Of a stretch of DNA of 64,000 nucleotides, positions 33,607 through 42,833 are shown piece by piece; positions within the stretch are counted from its first letter, which is position 1, and each line of letters begins with the position of its first letter. Source of the stretch: CALKXV01 sp965228905 (GTDB taxonomy: Bacteria > Pseudomonadota > Alphaproteobacteria > Rhodobacterales > Rhodobacteraceae); NCBI GenBank assembly GCA_965228905.1, contig CBDDII010000003.1:1798001-1862000 (forward strand), given 5' to 3'. Below the pieces are notes generated by a model that did no database searches, was not told the origin of the DNA, and saw only the letters and a list, made by a program, of their open reading frames with translations. The position numbers and the translations under genes were made by a program.

Positions 33607-34752
33607 ATGAGCGAAAAGCGCAGCATTTTCGAAGAAGTGAGCGACGAAGGCGCAACGCGCAGCGCCCCGACCGCAGGGGTGATCGACAGCGCACGGCGCG
33701 GCGCGCGCGGGGCCATTCGGGTCTGGCTGATGGTGCTGTTTGCGCTGGTCGTCGCCATGATCGCCGTCGGGGGCCTGACACGCCTCACCGACAGCGGCCT
33801 CTCGATCACCGAATGGCGTCCCGTGACCGGGGCCTTGCCGCCGATGAGCGCGGACGCCTGGGCTTCCGAGTTCGAGAAATACAAGACCATCCCCGAGTAC
33901 CAGCTACAGAACACGGGCATGAGCCTCGAAGACTTCAAGTTCATCTACTGGTGGGAATGGGGCCACCGCCAATTGGGCCGCTTCGTCGGACTGATCTGGG
34001 CCGTCGGCTTCCTGTTCTTCCTTGCCACGAAGCGTATCCCGACCGGCTGGACCGGTCGCTTGCTGATCCCCGGCGTCTTGGGCGGCATTCAGGGCGCGAT
34101 CGGCTGGTGGATGGTGTCATCGGGCCTGTCGGGCGAGATGCTGGACGTCGCCTCTTACAGGCTGGCGACCCACCTTGGGCTGGCCTTCGTGATCCTTGGC
34201 TTCCTTGGCTGGTACATCCTGCTTTTGGGACGCAGCGAAGCCGACCTGTTGCAGGCCCGCCGGGGCAGGGACGCCAAACTGTTCTCCATGGGCACCGGCC
34301 TCATGCACTTTGCCTTCCTGCAAATACTTCTGGGCGCGCTGGTTGCGGGCATCGACGCCGGGCGCACCTTCAACGACTGGCCCGGCATGGCCGGCCAGTT
34401 CTTCCCGCCGGCTGCCTTCGACATCGAACCCCTCTGGCGCAACTTCTTTGAAAACGCGGGGCTTGTGCAGTTCATGCACCGGATGGCCGGTTACCTGCTG
34501 ATCGCCTTTGGCGTGGTCGTCTTCGTGCGCGCGCGGCGTTCCGGCAACGCGGTGACGCGCGGGGCCTTCACCGCCGTTTTGGCGATGCTGGTCCTGCAAA
34601 TGCTTCTGGGGATCGTCACCATCCTCTACATCGCGCCCCTGCATCTGGCCCTTCTGCACCAGTTGGGCGCAGTGCTGTTGTTCTGTCTGATCCTGCGCGC
34701 GCGTTACCTCGCCCAATACCCGATTGCTCAATCCGTAAGGACACCCCGATGA
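33607..34752 (+). CDS. ctaA: Heme A synthase, COX15/type 2
   Basis: 381-residue inner-membrane protein with about eight helices. Heme-ligand histidines are in EWGHRQLGR, ATHLGLAF, FMHRMAGY and LLHQLGA; GGLTRLTDSGLSITEWRPVTG is split over the first loop. Oxidises heme O to heme A for cytochrome aa3-type oxidase. The start ATG 33607 follows GAGGAG. Stop overlaps the carboxypeptidase start (ATGA). Confidence 0.96.
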   Translation: MSEKRSIFEEVSDEGATRSAPTAGVIDSARRGARGAIRVWLMVLFALVVAMIAVGGLTRLTDSGLSITEWRPVTGALPPMSADAWASEFEKYKTIPEYQLQNTGMSLEDFKFIYWWEWGHRQLGRFVGLIWAVGFLFFLATKRIPTGWTGRLLIPGVLGGIQGAIGWWMVSSGLSGEMLDVASYRLATHLGLAFVILGFLGWYILLLGRSEADLLQARRGRDAKLFSMGTGLMHFAFLQILLGALVAGIDAGRTFNDWPGMAGQFFPPAAFDIEPLWRNFFENAGLVQFMHRMAGYLLIAFGVVVFVRARRSGNAVTRGAFTAVLAMLVLQMLLGIVTILYIAPLHLALLHQLGAVLLFCLILRARYLAQYPIAQSVRTPR

Positions 34753-36221
34753 CTGCACTGAAAGACCTGATGGCGTTCCAGCGCGAAACCGAAGCTTTGG
34801 GGCAGGTCATGGGCCGTCTTGGCTGGGATGCCGAAACGGTGATGCCCAAGGGCGCGGCCGAACAGCGTTCCGAGGAAATGGGCGCGCTCGACAGCGTGCT
34901 TCATGCCCGAAAGACCGACCCCCGCATCGGCGACTGGCTGGAAACGGCCAAACCGGCAACCCCGACCGAAGAACGCCAGGTGGCCCTGATCCGCAAAGGG
35001 TTTGAGCGTACGCAAAAGGTCCCCGCCGACCTTTCCGCCGCCCTCGTGCGAACCCGCGCCCTGTCGCACCGGGTCTGGGCCGAGGCACGCGAAACCGATG
35101 ATTTCGCCCTGTTCGCCCCGAAGCTGACCGAGGTCCTGAACCTCACCCGCCAGAAGGCCGAGGCGCTGGCCGATGGCGGCAACCTCTACGATGCCCTCCT
35201 CGATAGCTTCGAACCAGACATGACCGAGGCCGAGCTGGAAACCATGTTCGGCGCCCTGCGCCCGCGTCTCGTCGCCCTGCGTGACCGGATCATGGGGTCC
35301 GACCGCAAGGTGTCCGCCCTCGACCGCGAATTCCCCGAAGAGGGGCAACTGGCGCTGTCCGCAAAACTCGCCCGCACCTTCGGTTACGACGAAACCCACG
35401 GGCGGATCGACAAGGCGGTCCATCCGTTTTCCTCCGGCTCCGGTCTCGACGTGCGCATCACCACCCGCACGCAGCTTCGCGACCCGTTCAACTGTTTCTA
35501 CTCGACGATCCACGAGGTCGGACACGCCTGCTACGAACAGGGCATCTCGCGCGATTACCTCCTGACCCCCCTTGGCCGGGGCGTCTCCATGGGCGTCCAC
35601 GAAAGCCAAAGCCGCATCTACGAAAACCAGATCGGTCGCAGCCGCGCCTTCACCGGATGGCTGTTTGGCCAGATGCAGGACACCTTCGGCGACATCGGGG
35701 TTAAGGATGCCGAGGCGTTTTACGCCACCGTCAACCGCTTCTCATCAGGCTACATCCGCACCGAAGCGGACGAGGTGGATTACAACCTCCACGTCCTCTT
35801 GCGCTTTGATCTCGAACGTGACCTGATCGCCGGGCGGCTTCAGGTCGAGGATCTGGAGGAGGCATGGAACGCCCGCTTTTTCAAAGACTTCGGGGTCGAG
35901 GTTGATAAACCCTCCAACGGTGTCCTGCAAGACGTCCACTGGTCCGAAGGGCTGATGGGGTACTTCCCCACCTATACGCTCGGCAACGTCTACGCGGGCT
36001 GCCTGCACGCCGCCCTGCGCCGCGACCTGCCCGATCTGGACCAGGCCCTTGCTGCGGGCGACACCAGCCCCGCAACCACGTGGTTGGGCGAGAAAATCCA
36101 CCAACACGGCGGGCTGATGAAACAGGCCGACCTGATCGAGGCCGCGACGGGCGAAACGCCCTCCGAAACCCCGCTATTGGATTATCTCGACGCGAAGTTC
36201 GGTGAAATCTATGGCCTCTGA
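34749..36221 (+). CDS. Carboxypeptidase Taq-type metallopeptidase (M32)
   Basis: 490 residues, all-helical M32 metallocarboxypeptidase. The zinc motif HEVGH starts at residue 255, followed by the conserved GVHESQSRIYENQIGRS about 30 residues later and the AGCLHAALRR segment near the C terminus. Removes C-terminal residues from peptides in the cytoplasm. Coupled to ctaA by a 4-bp overlap; the end overlaps the thioesterase gene by 11 bp. Confidence 0.95.
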   Translation: MTALKDLMAFQRETEALGQVMGRLGWDAETVMPKGAAEQRSEEMGALDSVLHARKTDPRIGDWLETAKPATPTEERQVALIRKGFERTQKVPADLSAALVRTRALSHRVWAEARETDDFALFAPKLTEVLNLTRQKAEALADGGNLYDALLDSFEPDMTEAELETMFGALRPRLVALRDRIMGSDRKVSALDREFPEEGQLALSAKLARTFGYDETHGRIDKAVHPFSSGSGLDVRITTRTQLRDPFNCFYSTIHEVGHACYEQGISRDYLLTPLGRGVSMGVHESQSRIYENQIGRSRAFTGWLFGQMQDTFGDIGVKDAEAFYATVNRFSSGYIRTEADEVDYNLHVLLRFDLERDLIAGRLQVEDLEEAWNARFFKDFGVEVDKPSNGVLQDVHWSEGLMGYFPTYTLGNVYAGCLHAALRRDLPDLDQALAAGDTSPATTWLGEKIHQHGGLMKQADLIEAATGETPSETPLLDYLDAKFGEIYGL

Positions 36222-36642
36222 CACCCGCCAACCGGTTCTGACCGTCGAAGAGGTGCAAGACTTCCTTGCCCGCGAGTTCACGCAGGTCGCCGAAGATTTC
36301 ACCGTGGAAGACGTCGGGCCAATGAAAGCCCGGCTCCGAATGGAGCCGGGCGAGCGTCATTTAAGGCCCGGGGGTACAGTATCTGGCCCGACGCTTTTCA
36401 CTTTGGCCGATTGCGCGGTCTATCTTGCCTTGATCGCCATGGTCGGCCCCGAGGCGCTGGCGGTCACCACCAACGCCTCGATCGACTTCATGCGCAAACC
36501 CGAGGCGGGCAGGGCGCTGATCGGCGAGGTTTCCCTACTGAAACTCGGACGACAACTGGTCGTCGGAGACGTGCATATCCGATCCGAAGGCAGCGATGCC
36601 CTGGTTGCACGGGCGACGATGACCTATTCGCGTCCCCGTTAA
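36211..36642 (+). CDS. PaaI-type hotdog-fold thioesterase
   Basis: 143 residues with a single hotdog domain. RPGGTVSGPTLFTLADCAVYLAL carries the usual catalytic Asp, then ALAVTTNASIDFMRKPEAG. Hydrolyses acyl- or aryl-CoA; substrate unknown. The ATG at 36211 lies in the end of the M32 gene; an in-frame GTG at 36202 is also possible. Confidence 0.88.
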   Translation: MASDTRQPVLTVEEVQDFLAREFTQVAEDFTVEDVGPMKARLRMEPGERHLRPGGTVSGPTLFTLADCAVYLALIAMVGPEALAVTTNASIDFMRKPEAGRALIGEVSLLKLGRQLVVGDVHIRSEGSDALVARATMTYSRPR

Positions 36643-36831
36643 TCAGCCGCGCGAATAGGCACGGCGCCACTGCGATTCGTCCCGCCCGGTGGCGTAAGAC
36701 ACGCTTTTCTTCGGTGCAGGCAGATCGTCCTCCATCTCTTCGATGGTTTTGGCCCGACGGCGATAGGCGCGCAGCCCGATCAGGATGGCCACCAGGCCAA
36801 CCAGCGTCACTGTGATCTGAACTTCCGTCAT
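36643..36831 (-). CDS. Small single-pass membrane protein
   Basis: 62 residues: MTEVQITVTLVGLVAILIGLRAYRRR split as an N-terminal transmembrane helix followed by a charged cytoplasmic tail with a conserved-looking DESQWRRAYSRG end. Unknown function. Its ATG overlaps the stop of the small gene upstream by one base, so the two are coupled. Convergent with the thioesterase gene, whose stop directly abuts. Confidence 0.6.
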   Translation of the reverse strand: MTEVQITVTLVGLVAILIGLRAYRRRAKTIEEMEDDLPAPKKSVSYATGRDESQWRRAYSRG

Positions 36832-36995
36832 TACGCAGCCTCTCTGGCAGGGGCCGAGGGAACCTTGCGCTCGGCGCAACGCAGACGCCGCATTTCACGC
36901 AAGGATGCCATCATCGCATTGAACTGGCGGCGCTCATGTTTGGTTTGACCGGCGTTGGGGGCGCGGACCGGTTCCCGCGAAGCAGATTGAAGCAT
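36831..36995 (-). CDS. Small basic hypothetical protein
   Basis: 54 codons from ATG 36995 (MLQSASREP) through ERRQFNAMMASLREMRRLRC to a TAA at 36831-36833. Basic and probably helical; no known domain. Supported by core-like codon use and by the TAATG stop-start junction with the membrane protein downstream. Confidence 0.45.
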   Translation of the reverse strand: MLQSASREPVRAPNAGQTKHERRQFNAMMASLREMRRLRCAERKVPSAPAREAA

Positions 36996-37206
36996 CTTAC
37001 TTACTCACTTGTTAACCTTAACAAAACTTTACCCAACAATTGGTGCGCTCAGAATGCGGCGGAAATGTGGCAAAGCTCACCACCTTCTGCGCAGAGGATC
37101 ACGGGGAATCTGTTGATTCAAGAGCGGGAGACTGCAAAGAATTCGCTTAATATCAGATGTTTATGAGGCACATCTGAAATTCACACCTGAAGCGAAAACC
37201 GATTGT
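36996..37206. other. A+T-rich intergenic region with a hairpin
   Basis: No gene seen. TCAGATGT (37153-37160) and ACATCTGA (37170-37177) form an 8-bp stem with a 9-base loop just beyond the DUF1801 gene's end. The A+T-rich part near 37000-37040 probably holds the promoter for the two small minus-strand genes. Confidence 0.5.
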
Positions 37207-37593
37207 TCACGTCGCCTCAACCGTGTGAAATACCGCCAGATCCTCAAGCCCTGCGCGGATCAAATCCCGCAGCGCCACTTCATCCACCGCGTCCAGATGC
37301 TTGAAATACCAACAGCTTTTTCCCCTCGAATGGGGGCCGAGCCGGTCTGCAATTTCGGGAAAATCATTGTAACCGGGCAGGATGTGCAGGGAAATGTCCT
37401 GCGCCCTGAGGGTGAAACCCGTCGCCAGGAAATCACCCTCGCGCCCGCTGTCGTAGCGATAGTGATAGGTGCCATAGCCGATGATTCTGCCCCAAAGACG
37501 GGGCGACCAACCGGTCACATCGCGAAAGATCGCGTCCAGCGCACCTGCTTCATCGCGCCGCTCGGGCGCGAAATGGTCGAACAACTCCGGCAT
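37207..37593 (-). CDS. DUF1801-family protein
   Basis: 128 residues with the YdhG/DUF1801 pattern: the WGRIIGYGTYHYRY segment, LHILPGYNDFPE, LGPHSRGKSCWYFKHLDAVD and a C-terminal LRDLIRAGL helix. Cytoplasmic, function unknown, structurally similar to frataxin-like folds. Stands alone between the hairpin region and a small lipoprotein gene. Confidence 0.85.
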   Translation of the reverse strand: MPELFDHFAPERRDEAGALDAIFRDVTGWSPRLWGRIIGYGTYHYRYDSGREGDFLATGFTLRAQDISLHILPGYNDFPEIADRLGPHSRGKSCWYFKHLDAVDEVALRDLIRAGLEDLAVFHTVEAT

Positions 37594-37638
37594 CCGCCAA
37601 GGTTAAGCGGATGCACCGTCTTTGGGCAAATGCGGCGC

Positions 37639-37896
37639 TCAGAGTGCGCGCTGACAGCTCACCGCACCGCGGAAGTAGTTGCAGTTATACAGCGTGCCAC
37701 CAACACGGGATTGATAGGCCGTGCCAAGGACAGACTGCTTCATGCCGCCGACGCGCACATTGCCCTTGTTCGTGGCGAAATAGCTTGCCGTGCTGGATTG
37801 CAGACTGGCGCGTGACACATCGGAGTTCACCGTTTCGGTCGCGCTGGCACAGGCACCAAGCCCGAACAGGGCGGTCAGGATCAAAAGTTTCTTCAT
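37639..37896 (-). CDS. Small lipoprotein
   Basis: 85 residues with a lipoprotein signal peptide (MKKLLILTALFGLGAC, lipobox LGAC, lipidated Cys16). The mature part has two further cysteines (YNCNYF, VSCQRAL) that could form a disulphide. No known domain. Envelope-located; role unknown. Confidence 0.75.
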   Translation of the reverse strand: MKKLLILTALFGLGACASATETVNSDVSRASLQSSTASYFATNKGNVRVGGMKQSVLGTAYQSRVGGTLYNCNYFRGAVSCQRAL

Positions 37897-37983
37897 GGAT
37901 CACCTTTTGAATGCACCCCAAAGGTGTTTCATCACGCGAAAATGCCGAGAGAATGGGCGAATTGGGGCGCCTTCGCGGCGCGA

Positions 37984-38991
37984 TCAGCCGCCGGTATGGG
38001 ACATGTGCCGCGACATCTGGCCCGCCGCGACCTGCCGCGAATAGTCGAAATCATGGCCCTTGGGCTTCAGATCAATCGCTGCGCGGATGGCGTTTTCCAA
38101 AGGTGCATCGTTTTCCGAGGCCCGAAGCGGAGCACGCAGATCCGCCATGTCTTCCTGTCCCAGGCACATGAACAACTCGCCCGTGCAGGTCAGCCGCACC
38201 CGGTTGCAGCTTTCGCAGAAATTATGCGTCAGCGGCGTGATGAACCCGATCTGCTGGCCGGTTTCACCCAGTTCCACGTATCGTGCAGGCCCGCCCGTGC
38301 GGTGATCCAGATCGCTCAACGTGTATTCCTGCGCCAGTTGCCCGCGCAAATCCTTGAGGCTCCAGTACTGGCCAACACGGTCTTCCTCGCCCATGTCACC
38401 CATGGGCATGACCTCGATGAACGTCAGATCCATGTCGCGGTCGGCACACCAGCGCGTCAGGTCGAACAGCTCTTCCTCGTTAAACCCTTTCAGGGCAACG
38501 GTGTTGATCTTGACCCGCAGACCCGCCTTCTGCGCCGCGTCGATCCCCTTCAGAACCTGAGGCAGACGGCCCCAGCGGGTGACGCGGGCGAATTTCTCTT
38601 CGTTCAGCGTGTCCAGCGAGATATTCACGCGCCGGACACCCGCCGCGTAAAGATCATCGGCAAAGCGTGCCAACTGGCTGCCGTTTGTCGTCAGCGTCAG
38701 TTCCTTCAACGCGCCGCTGTCCAGATGCCGCGACATCGACCGGAAAAACGTCATGATATCGCGCCGCACCAAGGGTTCGCCCCCGGTGATCCGCAGCTTT
38801 TCAACGCCCATCCGCACGAAGGTCGAACACATGCGGTCCAGTTCTTCCAGCGTCAGAAGCTCTTTCTTGGGCAGAAAGGTCATGTTTTCCGTCATGCAAT
38901 AGACACAGCGGAAATCGCATCGGTCGGTGACCGAGACGCGCAGATAGGTGATTGCGCGGGCAAATGGATCAATGAGTGGCGGCATCGACAT
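37984..38991 (-). CDS. moaA: GTP 3',8-cyclase (molybdenum cofactor step 1)
   Basis: 335 residues. Radical-SAM cluster motif CDFRCVYC near the N terminus, the GGEPLVRRD SAM-binding region, a second iron-sulfur site with CESCNRVRLTCTG (Cys pair plus Cys) and the C-terminal Gly-Gly expected of active MoaA (HTGG). Converts GTP to the cyclic precursor of molybdopterin together with MoaC. ATG 38991 (MSMPPLIDPFAR) is the normal start; a longer frame to 39087 overlaps the divergent lipoprotein gene. Confidence 0.96.
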   Translation of the reverse strand: MSMPPLIDPFARAITYLRVSVTDRCDFRCVYCMTENMTFLPKKELLTLEELDRMCSTFVRMGVEKLRITGGEPLVRRDIMTFFRSMSRHLDSGALKELTLTTNGSQLARFADDLYAAGVRRVNISLDTLNEEKFARVTRWGRLPQVLKGIDAAQKAGLRVKINTVALKGFNEEELFDLTRWCADRDMDLTFIEVMPMGDMGEEDRVGQYWSLKDLRGQLAQEYTLSDLDHRTGGPARYVELGETGQQIGFITPLTHNFCESCNRVRLTCTGELFMCLGQEDMADLRAPLRASENDAPLENAIRAAIDLKPKGHDFDYSRQVAAGQMSRHMSHTGG

Positions 38992-39075
38992 GGGCTTGAA
39001 CCTAGGCTTGGCGAGCCTCCGCCGCAAGGGGGCACGGGCGTTGCAGAGCAGTAGCGCCGCACCTAGGTTAAACCC

Positions 39076-39510
39076 ATGAAGTATCATGCCCTTGCCCTTC
39101 TTCCCCTGATCGCGGCCTGTTCTCTGCCAGATCTGGGCGAAAGACCCTCTTCCGCCCCAACAGTAGCCACCTCGGCCCCCCCGCCACCGGCCTCGGCCCG
39201 CACGGTCGAGGATTTTGATACCACAAGCACCGCCGACCGCGCCGCCGCCGCCAGACCGTCCAGTGGCGGCACGCGCCTTGGCACGACCGTTGCCTCGCTT
39301 GGCGACCCGGCGCAGCCCGGTTTCTGGATCAGAACGCCCCTGGTCAGCGCCGAAGGCAAGGGCCGGATCGAATTTCCCGCAAAAGGCACCAGCGCCGAAG
39401 TCACGCTGATCCCGACCGAAGGCGGGTCTTCGCGTGTTTCGCTTGCCGCACTCCGCCTTTTGGAAGCGCCACTGACCGATCTTTCCGAACTGGTTGTTTA
39501 CGCCAACTGA
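39076..39510 (+). CDS. Proline-rich lipoprotein, unknown function
   Basis: 144 residues with a lipoprotein signal (MKYHALALLPLIAAC, lipidated Cys15), a Pro/Ala/Ser-rich linker and a compact C-terminal domain from LGTTVASLGDP to VVYAN. No catalytic motif is visible. Divergent from moaA and convergent with glmS. Confidence 0.7.
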   Translation: MKYHALALLPLIAACSLPDLGERPSSAPTVATSAPPPPASARTVEDFDTTSTADRAAAARPSSGGTRLGTTVASLGDPAQPGFWIRTPLVSAEGKGRIEFPAKGTSAEVTLIPTEGGSSRVSLAALRLLEAPLTDLSELVVYAN

Positions 39511-39517
39511 GGCGCGC

Positions 39518-41332
39518 TCACTCCACCGTCACCGATTTCGCAAGGTTCCGCGGCTGGTCCACATCCGTGCCTTTGGCAACGGCGGTGTGATAGGCCAAAA
39601 GCTGTGCGGGGATCGCGTAAAGCAGGGGCGCGAACAGAGTCTCCACCTCGGGCATCTCAAGCACCTGCCATACGCCGTCGCCTGCGATATCGCGCCCTTT
39701 TCGATCCGTGACCAGAACGATCTGACCGCCCCGCGCCATGACTTCCTGCATGTTCGACACGGTCTTGTCGAACAAGGCGTTCTGCGGAGCCATGACGATC
39801 ACCGGAACGCTGGCGTCGATCAGGGCAATGGGGCCATGCTTCAACTCGCCGCTGGCATAGCCCTCGGCATGGATATAGCTGATTTCCTTCAGCTTCAGAG
39901 CGCCTTCCAGCGCCAGCGGGTACATCGACCCGCGCCCCAGGAAAAGAATGTCGCGGGCATCGGCCAACCGTGCCGACGTCGCCGCGATCTGATCTGAAGT
40001 GGCCAGCGCCTGCGACACAAGGCCGGGCAGGGCGGTCAGCCCCCGTATGTGCTGCGCGATCTCCGGGGTTTCTCCCCCGGCCCGGTCCGCCCCCGCCCGA
40101 AGCGCAAGCACCAGAAGCACCAGCAACTGACAGGTGAACGCCTTGGTCGAGGCGACCCCGATTTCCGCCCCCGCATGGATCGGCAGAACCACATCGGATT
40201 CCCGCGCGATCGAACTTTCCGGCACATTGACCACCGACAGGATCTGCGCCCGCGTCGCCACGTGGCGCAGGGCGGCAAGCGTGTCGGCAGTCTCGCCCGA
40301 CTGGCTGACGAAAATCGCCAGCGTGTTCGGCCCGATCGGCGCATCGCGATAGCGGAATTCCGAGGCCACATCGACCTCCACCGGAATGCCCGCCAGTGTT
40401 TCGAACCAGTATTTCGCCGTCTGGCAGGCATAGAACGCCGTGCCGCAAGCCACCATGATGATCCGGTCGATATCCGCGAAATCAGGCACCGTCTCCGGCA
40501 AAACCAGGGTGTCCCCGTCCAGGTACTTCGCCAAAGCCTCGGCCAGAACGGTGGGCTGCTCGGCGACTTCCTTGGCCATGAAATGTTTGTGACCCGCCTT
40601 GTCGACCTGGGTGGCGTCGATCTGGATGCGGCGCACCTCGCGGTTCGCAACCCGGCCCTCGCTGTCCCAAATCTCCACCCCCGAACGGGTCAGCGCCGCG
40701 CGGTCGCCTTCCTCAAGATAGGTCACCCGGTCGGTCAGCCCCGACAGCGCGATGGCGTCCGAACCAAGATACATCTCGCCATCCCCGTAACCGACGGCCA
40801 AGGGCGATCCCTTGCGGGCGGCGACGATCAGATCGTCCTCGCCCTCGAACACGAAAGCCAGCGCGAAAGCACCTTCCAGCCGCGCAATCGTCTGTTCGGC
40901 GGCATCGCGCGGGGCAAGACCCTGATCGAGGAAGCTCTGCGCCAGAAGCGAGATGGTCTCCGTGTCCGTATCGCTTTCCGCACTATACCCTTTTTCGGCC
41001 AGGTCCTCGCGCAGCGCCTTGAAGTTCTCGATGATCCCGTTGTGAACAACGGCCACCGGCCCCGACTGGTGGGGATGTGCATTGCCGACCGAGGGCGCAC
41101 CATGGGTCGCCCATCTGGTGTGACCAATACCCACCTTGCCGGGCAGAGGGTCGTGGATCAGAAGGTCAGACAGGTTCACCAACTTGCCGACCGCCCGCCG
41201 CCGGTCCAGCACGCCGGAATTGACGGTTGCGATACCGGCACTGTCATAGCCGCGATACTCAAGTCGCTTCAGCGCTTCGACCAGCGTCGGGGCCGCCTCG
41301 TGATCGCCAAGAATGCCTACGATTCCACACAT
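39518..41332 (-). CDS. glmS: Glutamine-fructose-6-phosphate aminotransferase
   Basis: 604 residues. The N-terminal glutaminase begins MCGIVG with the nucleophile Cys2 and has HTRWATHG and NGIIEN. Two SIS sugar-isomerase domains follow (FVSQSGETADT near residue 340) and the C terminus ends KSVTVE as in the family. Makes glucosamine-6-phosphate for peptidoglycan and LPS. It lies 4 bp downstream of glmU, so the two UDP-GlcNAc genes form one unit. Confidence 0.97.
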   Translation of the reverse strand: MCGIVGILGDHEAAPTLVEALKRLEYRGYDSAGIATVNSGVLDRRRAVGKLVNLSDLLIHDPLPGKVGIGHTRWATHGAPSVGNAHPHQSGPVAVVHNGIIENFKALREDLAEKGYSAESDTDTETISLLAQSFLDQGLAPRDAAEQTIARLEGAFALAFVFEGEDDLIVAARKGSPLAVGYGDGEMYLGSDAIALSGLTDRVTYLEEGDRAALTRSGVEIWDSEGRVANREVRRIQIDATQVDKAGHKHFMAKEVAEQPTVLAEALAKYLDGDTLVLPETVPDFADIDRIIMVACGTAFYACQTAKYWFETLAGIPVEVDVASEFRYRDAPIGPNTLAIFVSQSGETADTLAALRHVATRAQILSVVNVPESSIARESDVVLPIHAGAEIGVASTKAFTCQLLVLLVLALRAGADRAGGETPEIAQHIRGLTALPGLVSQALATSDQIAATSARLADARDILFLGRGSMYPLALEGALKLKEISYIHAEGYASGELKHGPIALIDASVPVIVMAPQNALFDKTVSNMQEVMARGGQIVLVTDRKGRDIAGDGVWQVLEMPEVETLFAPLLYAIPAQLLAYHTAVAKGTDVDQPRNLAKSVTVE

Positions 41333-41336
41333 GGGC

Positions 41337-42686
41337 TTAACCTTTCGTCCGGGCCGCCTTGGCCGCCTTCAGCTTTGCCATCAGCTTTCGCGCCAGACCC
41401 GGCTTGTTGTCCTGACGCGCCCGCGCCACCGCCAGGTCACCGGCAGGCACATCGCGCGTTATGACGGACCCCGAGGCGGTCATCGCCTCGTCGCCAAGGG
41501 TCACGGGCGCCACCAGCATGGTGTTCGACCCGACAAACACACGCTCGCCAATTTCGGTCCGGTGCTTGAAGACACCGTCATAATTGCAGGTGATCGTGCC
41601 TGCGCCGATGTTCGTCGCCGCCCCGACCGAGGCGTCGCCGATGTAACTCAGATGGTTCACCTTCGCGCCCTCGGCGATCTCGGCGTTTTTCACCTCGACG
41701 AAATTGCCGACCTTCACATTGTTCGCCAGTTCCGCACCGGGCCGCAGTCGCGCATAGGGGCCGACAACGGCACCGGCACCCACGTGACACCCCTCAAGAT
41801 GGCTGAACGCGCGGATATGCGCTTCGCTCTCGACCGTTACACCGGGTCCGAATACCACGTTCGGCTCAATGATCGCATCGCGCCCGATTTCCGTGTCATG
41901 CGAGAAAAACACTGTCTCCGGCGCTTGCAAGGTCACACCACGCGCCAGGGCCTCGCGGCGTGCGTTGGTCTGGAACACCGCCTCGGCCACGGCCAGGTCG
42001 GCCCGCGTGTTGATGCCAAGGGTCTCGCTTTCCGCGCAAATCACCACCTTCACGCTCAGACCTTCGGCCCGGCCCAGGGCGGCGATGTCAGTCAGGTATT
42101 GTTCGCCCGCCTTGTTGTCGCTGCCAACCGACCCGGCCAGCCGCAACAGCGTGGCCGTATCCGCCAGCACGACGCCCGAATTGCAAAGCGTGATGCCCCG
42201 CACCTCCTCGTCCGCGTCCTTCCACTCGACAATCGCCAAAAGGTCATCGCCCTCGGTCACCATGCGACCGTACCGCCCGGGATCGCCCGCCTCGAAACCC
42301 AGAAAAATGATATCGGCCCCGTCGGCGCGTTTGACCTGCAAGTCGCTGATCGTCTCGGGCCGGATGAACGGCGTGTCGCCGAACAGCATCAGCGTGTCGC
42401 CGCCCAACCCCTCAAGCTCCGGCGCGGCCATGGACACCGCATGGGCCGTGCCAAGCTGTTCGGGCTGATTGACGATGCGGATGTCCGGATCATGGGCAAG
42501 CACGGCGGCACCGACCGCTTCTGCGCCATGGCCCACCACGACAACCCGGCAGCCATCCAGTGCGGCACCCGAAGCCAGGGCATGGGCAAACAGCGGGGCG
42601 CCCGCAACCTCGTGCAGCACCTTCGGGCGCTCGGACTGCATCCGCGTCCCTTCGCCCGCCGCGAGAAGGATCAGGTGGGTGGACAT
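41337..42686 (-). CDS. glmU: Bifunctional GlmU (N-acetylglucosamine-1-P uridyltransferase / GlcN-1-P acetyltransferase)
   Basis: 449 residues. The N-terminal nucleotidyltransferase has LAAGEGTRM and FGDTPFI. The C-terminal left-handed beta-helix of hexapeptide repeats has IEPNVVFGPGV, IGDASVGAATNIGAGTITCNYDG split in the typical order, and GSNTMLVAPV. Makes UDP-N-acetylglucosamine. First gene of glmU-glmS, divergent from the phosphatase gene with 147 bp between. Confidence 0.97.
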   Translation of the reverse strand: MSTHLILLAAGEGTRMQSERPKVLHEVAGAPLFAHALASGAALDGCRVVVVGHGAEAVGAAVLAHDPDIRIVNQPEQLGTAHAVSMAAPELEGLGGDTLMLFGDTPFIRPETISDLQVKRADGADIIFLGFEAGDPGRYGRMVTEGDDLLAIVEWKDADEEVRGITLCNSGVVLADTATLLRLAGSVGSDNKAGEQYLTDIAALGRAEGLSVKVVICAESETLGINTRADLAVAEAVFQTNARREALARGVTLQAPETVFFSHDTEIGRDAIIEPNVVFGPGVTVESEAHIRAFSHLEGCHVGAGAVVGPYARLRPGAELANNVKVGNFVEVKNAEIAEGAKVNHLSYIGDASVGAATNIGAGTITCNYDGVFKHRTEIGERVFVGSNTMLVAPVTLGDEAMTASGSVITRDVPAGDLAVARARQDNKPGLARKLMAKLKAAKAARTKG

Positions 42687-42833
42687 CTGCTCTTTCCTTT
42701 TGCCCTGCGACCTTTTAGCCGCTTATCTGGCGACCCTCTTTAGCGCGGTCTTGGCCTTGCCGGAAGCGGGTTGCTATCAACTTGTGTTGCCGGAAGTTAC
42801 ACCTCCGGCGGGGATTTGCCGAGGGTGTGCTGC

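Noticed and set aside
40049..41464. 471-codon plus-strand frame
   Set aside because: Antisense shadow of glmS and the end of glmU, with no ribosome site and a nonsensical composition.
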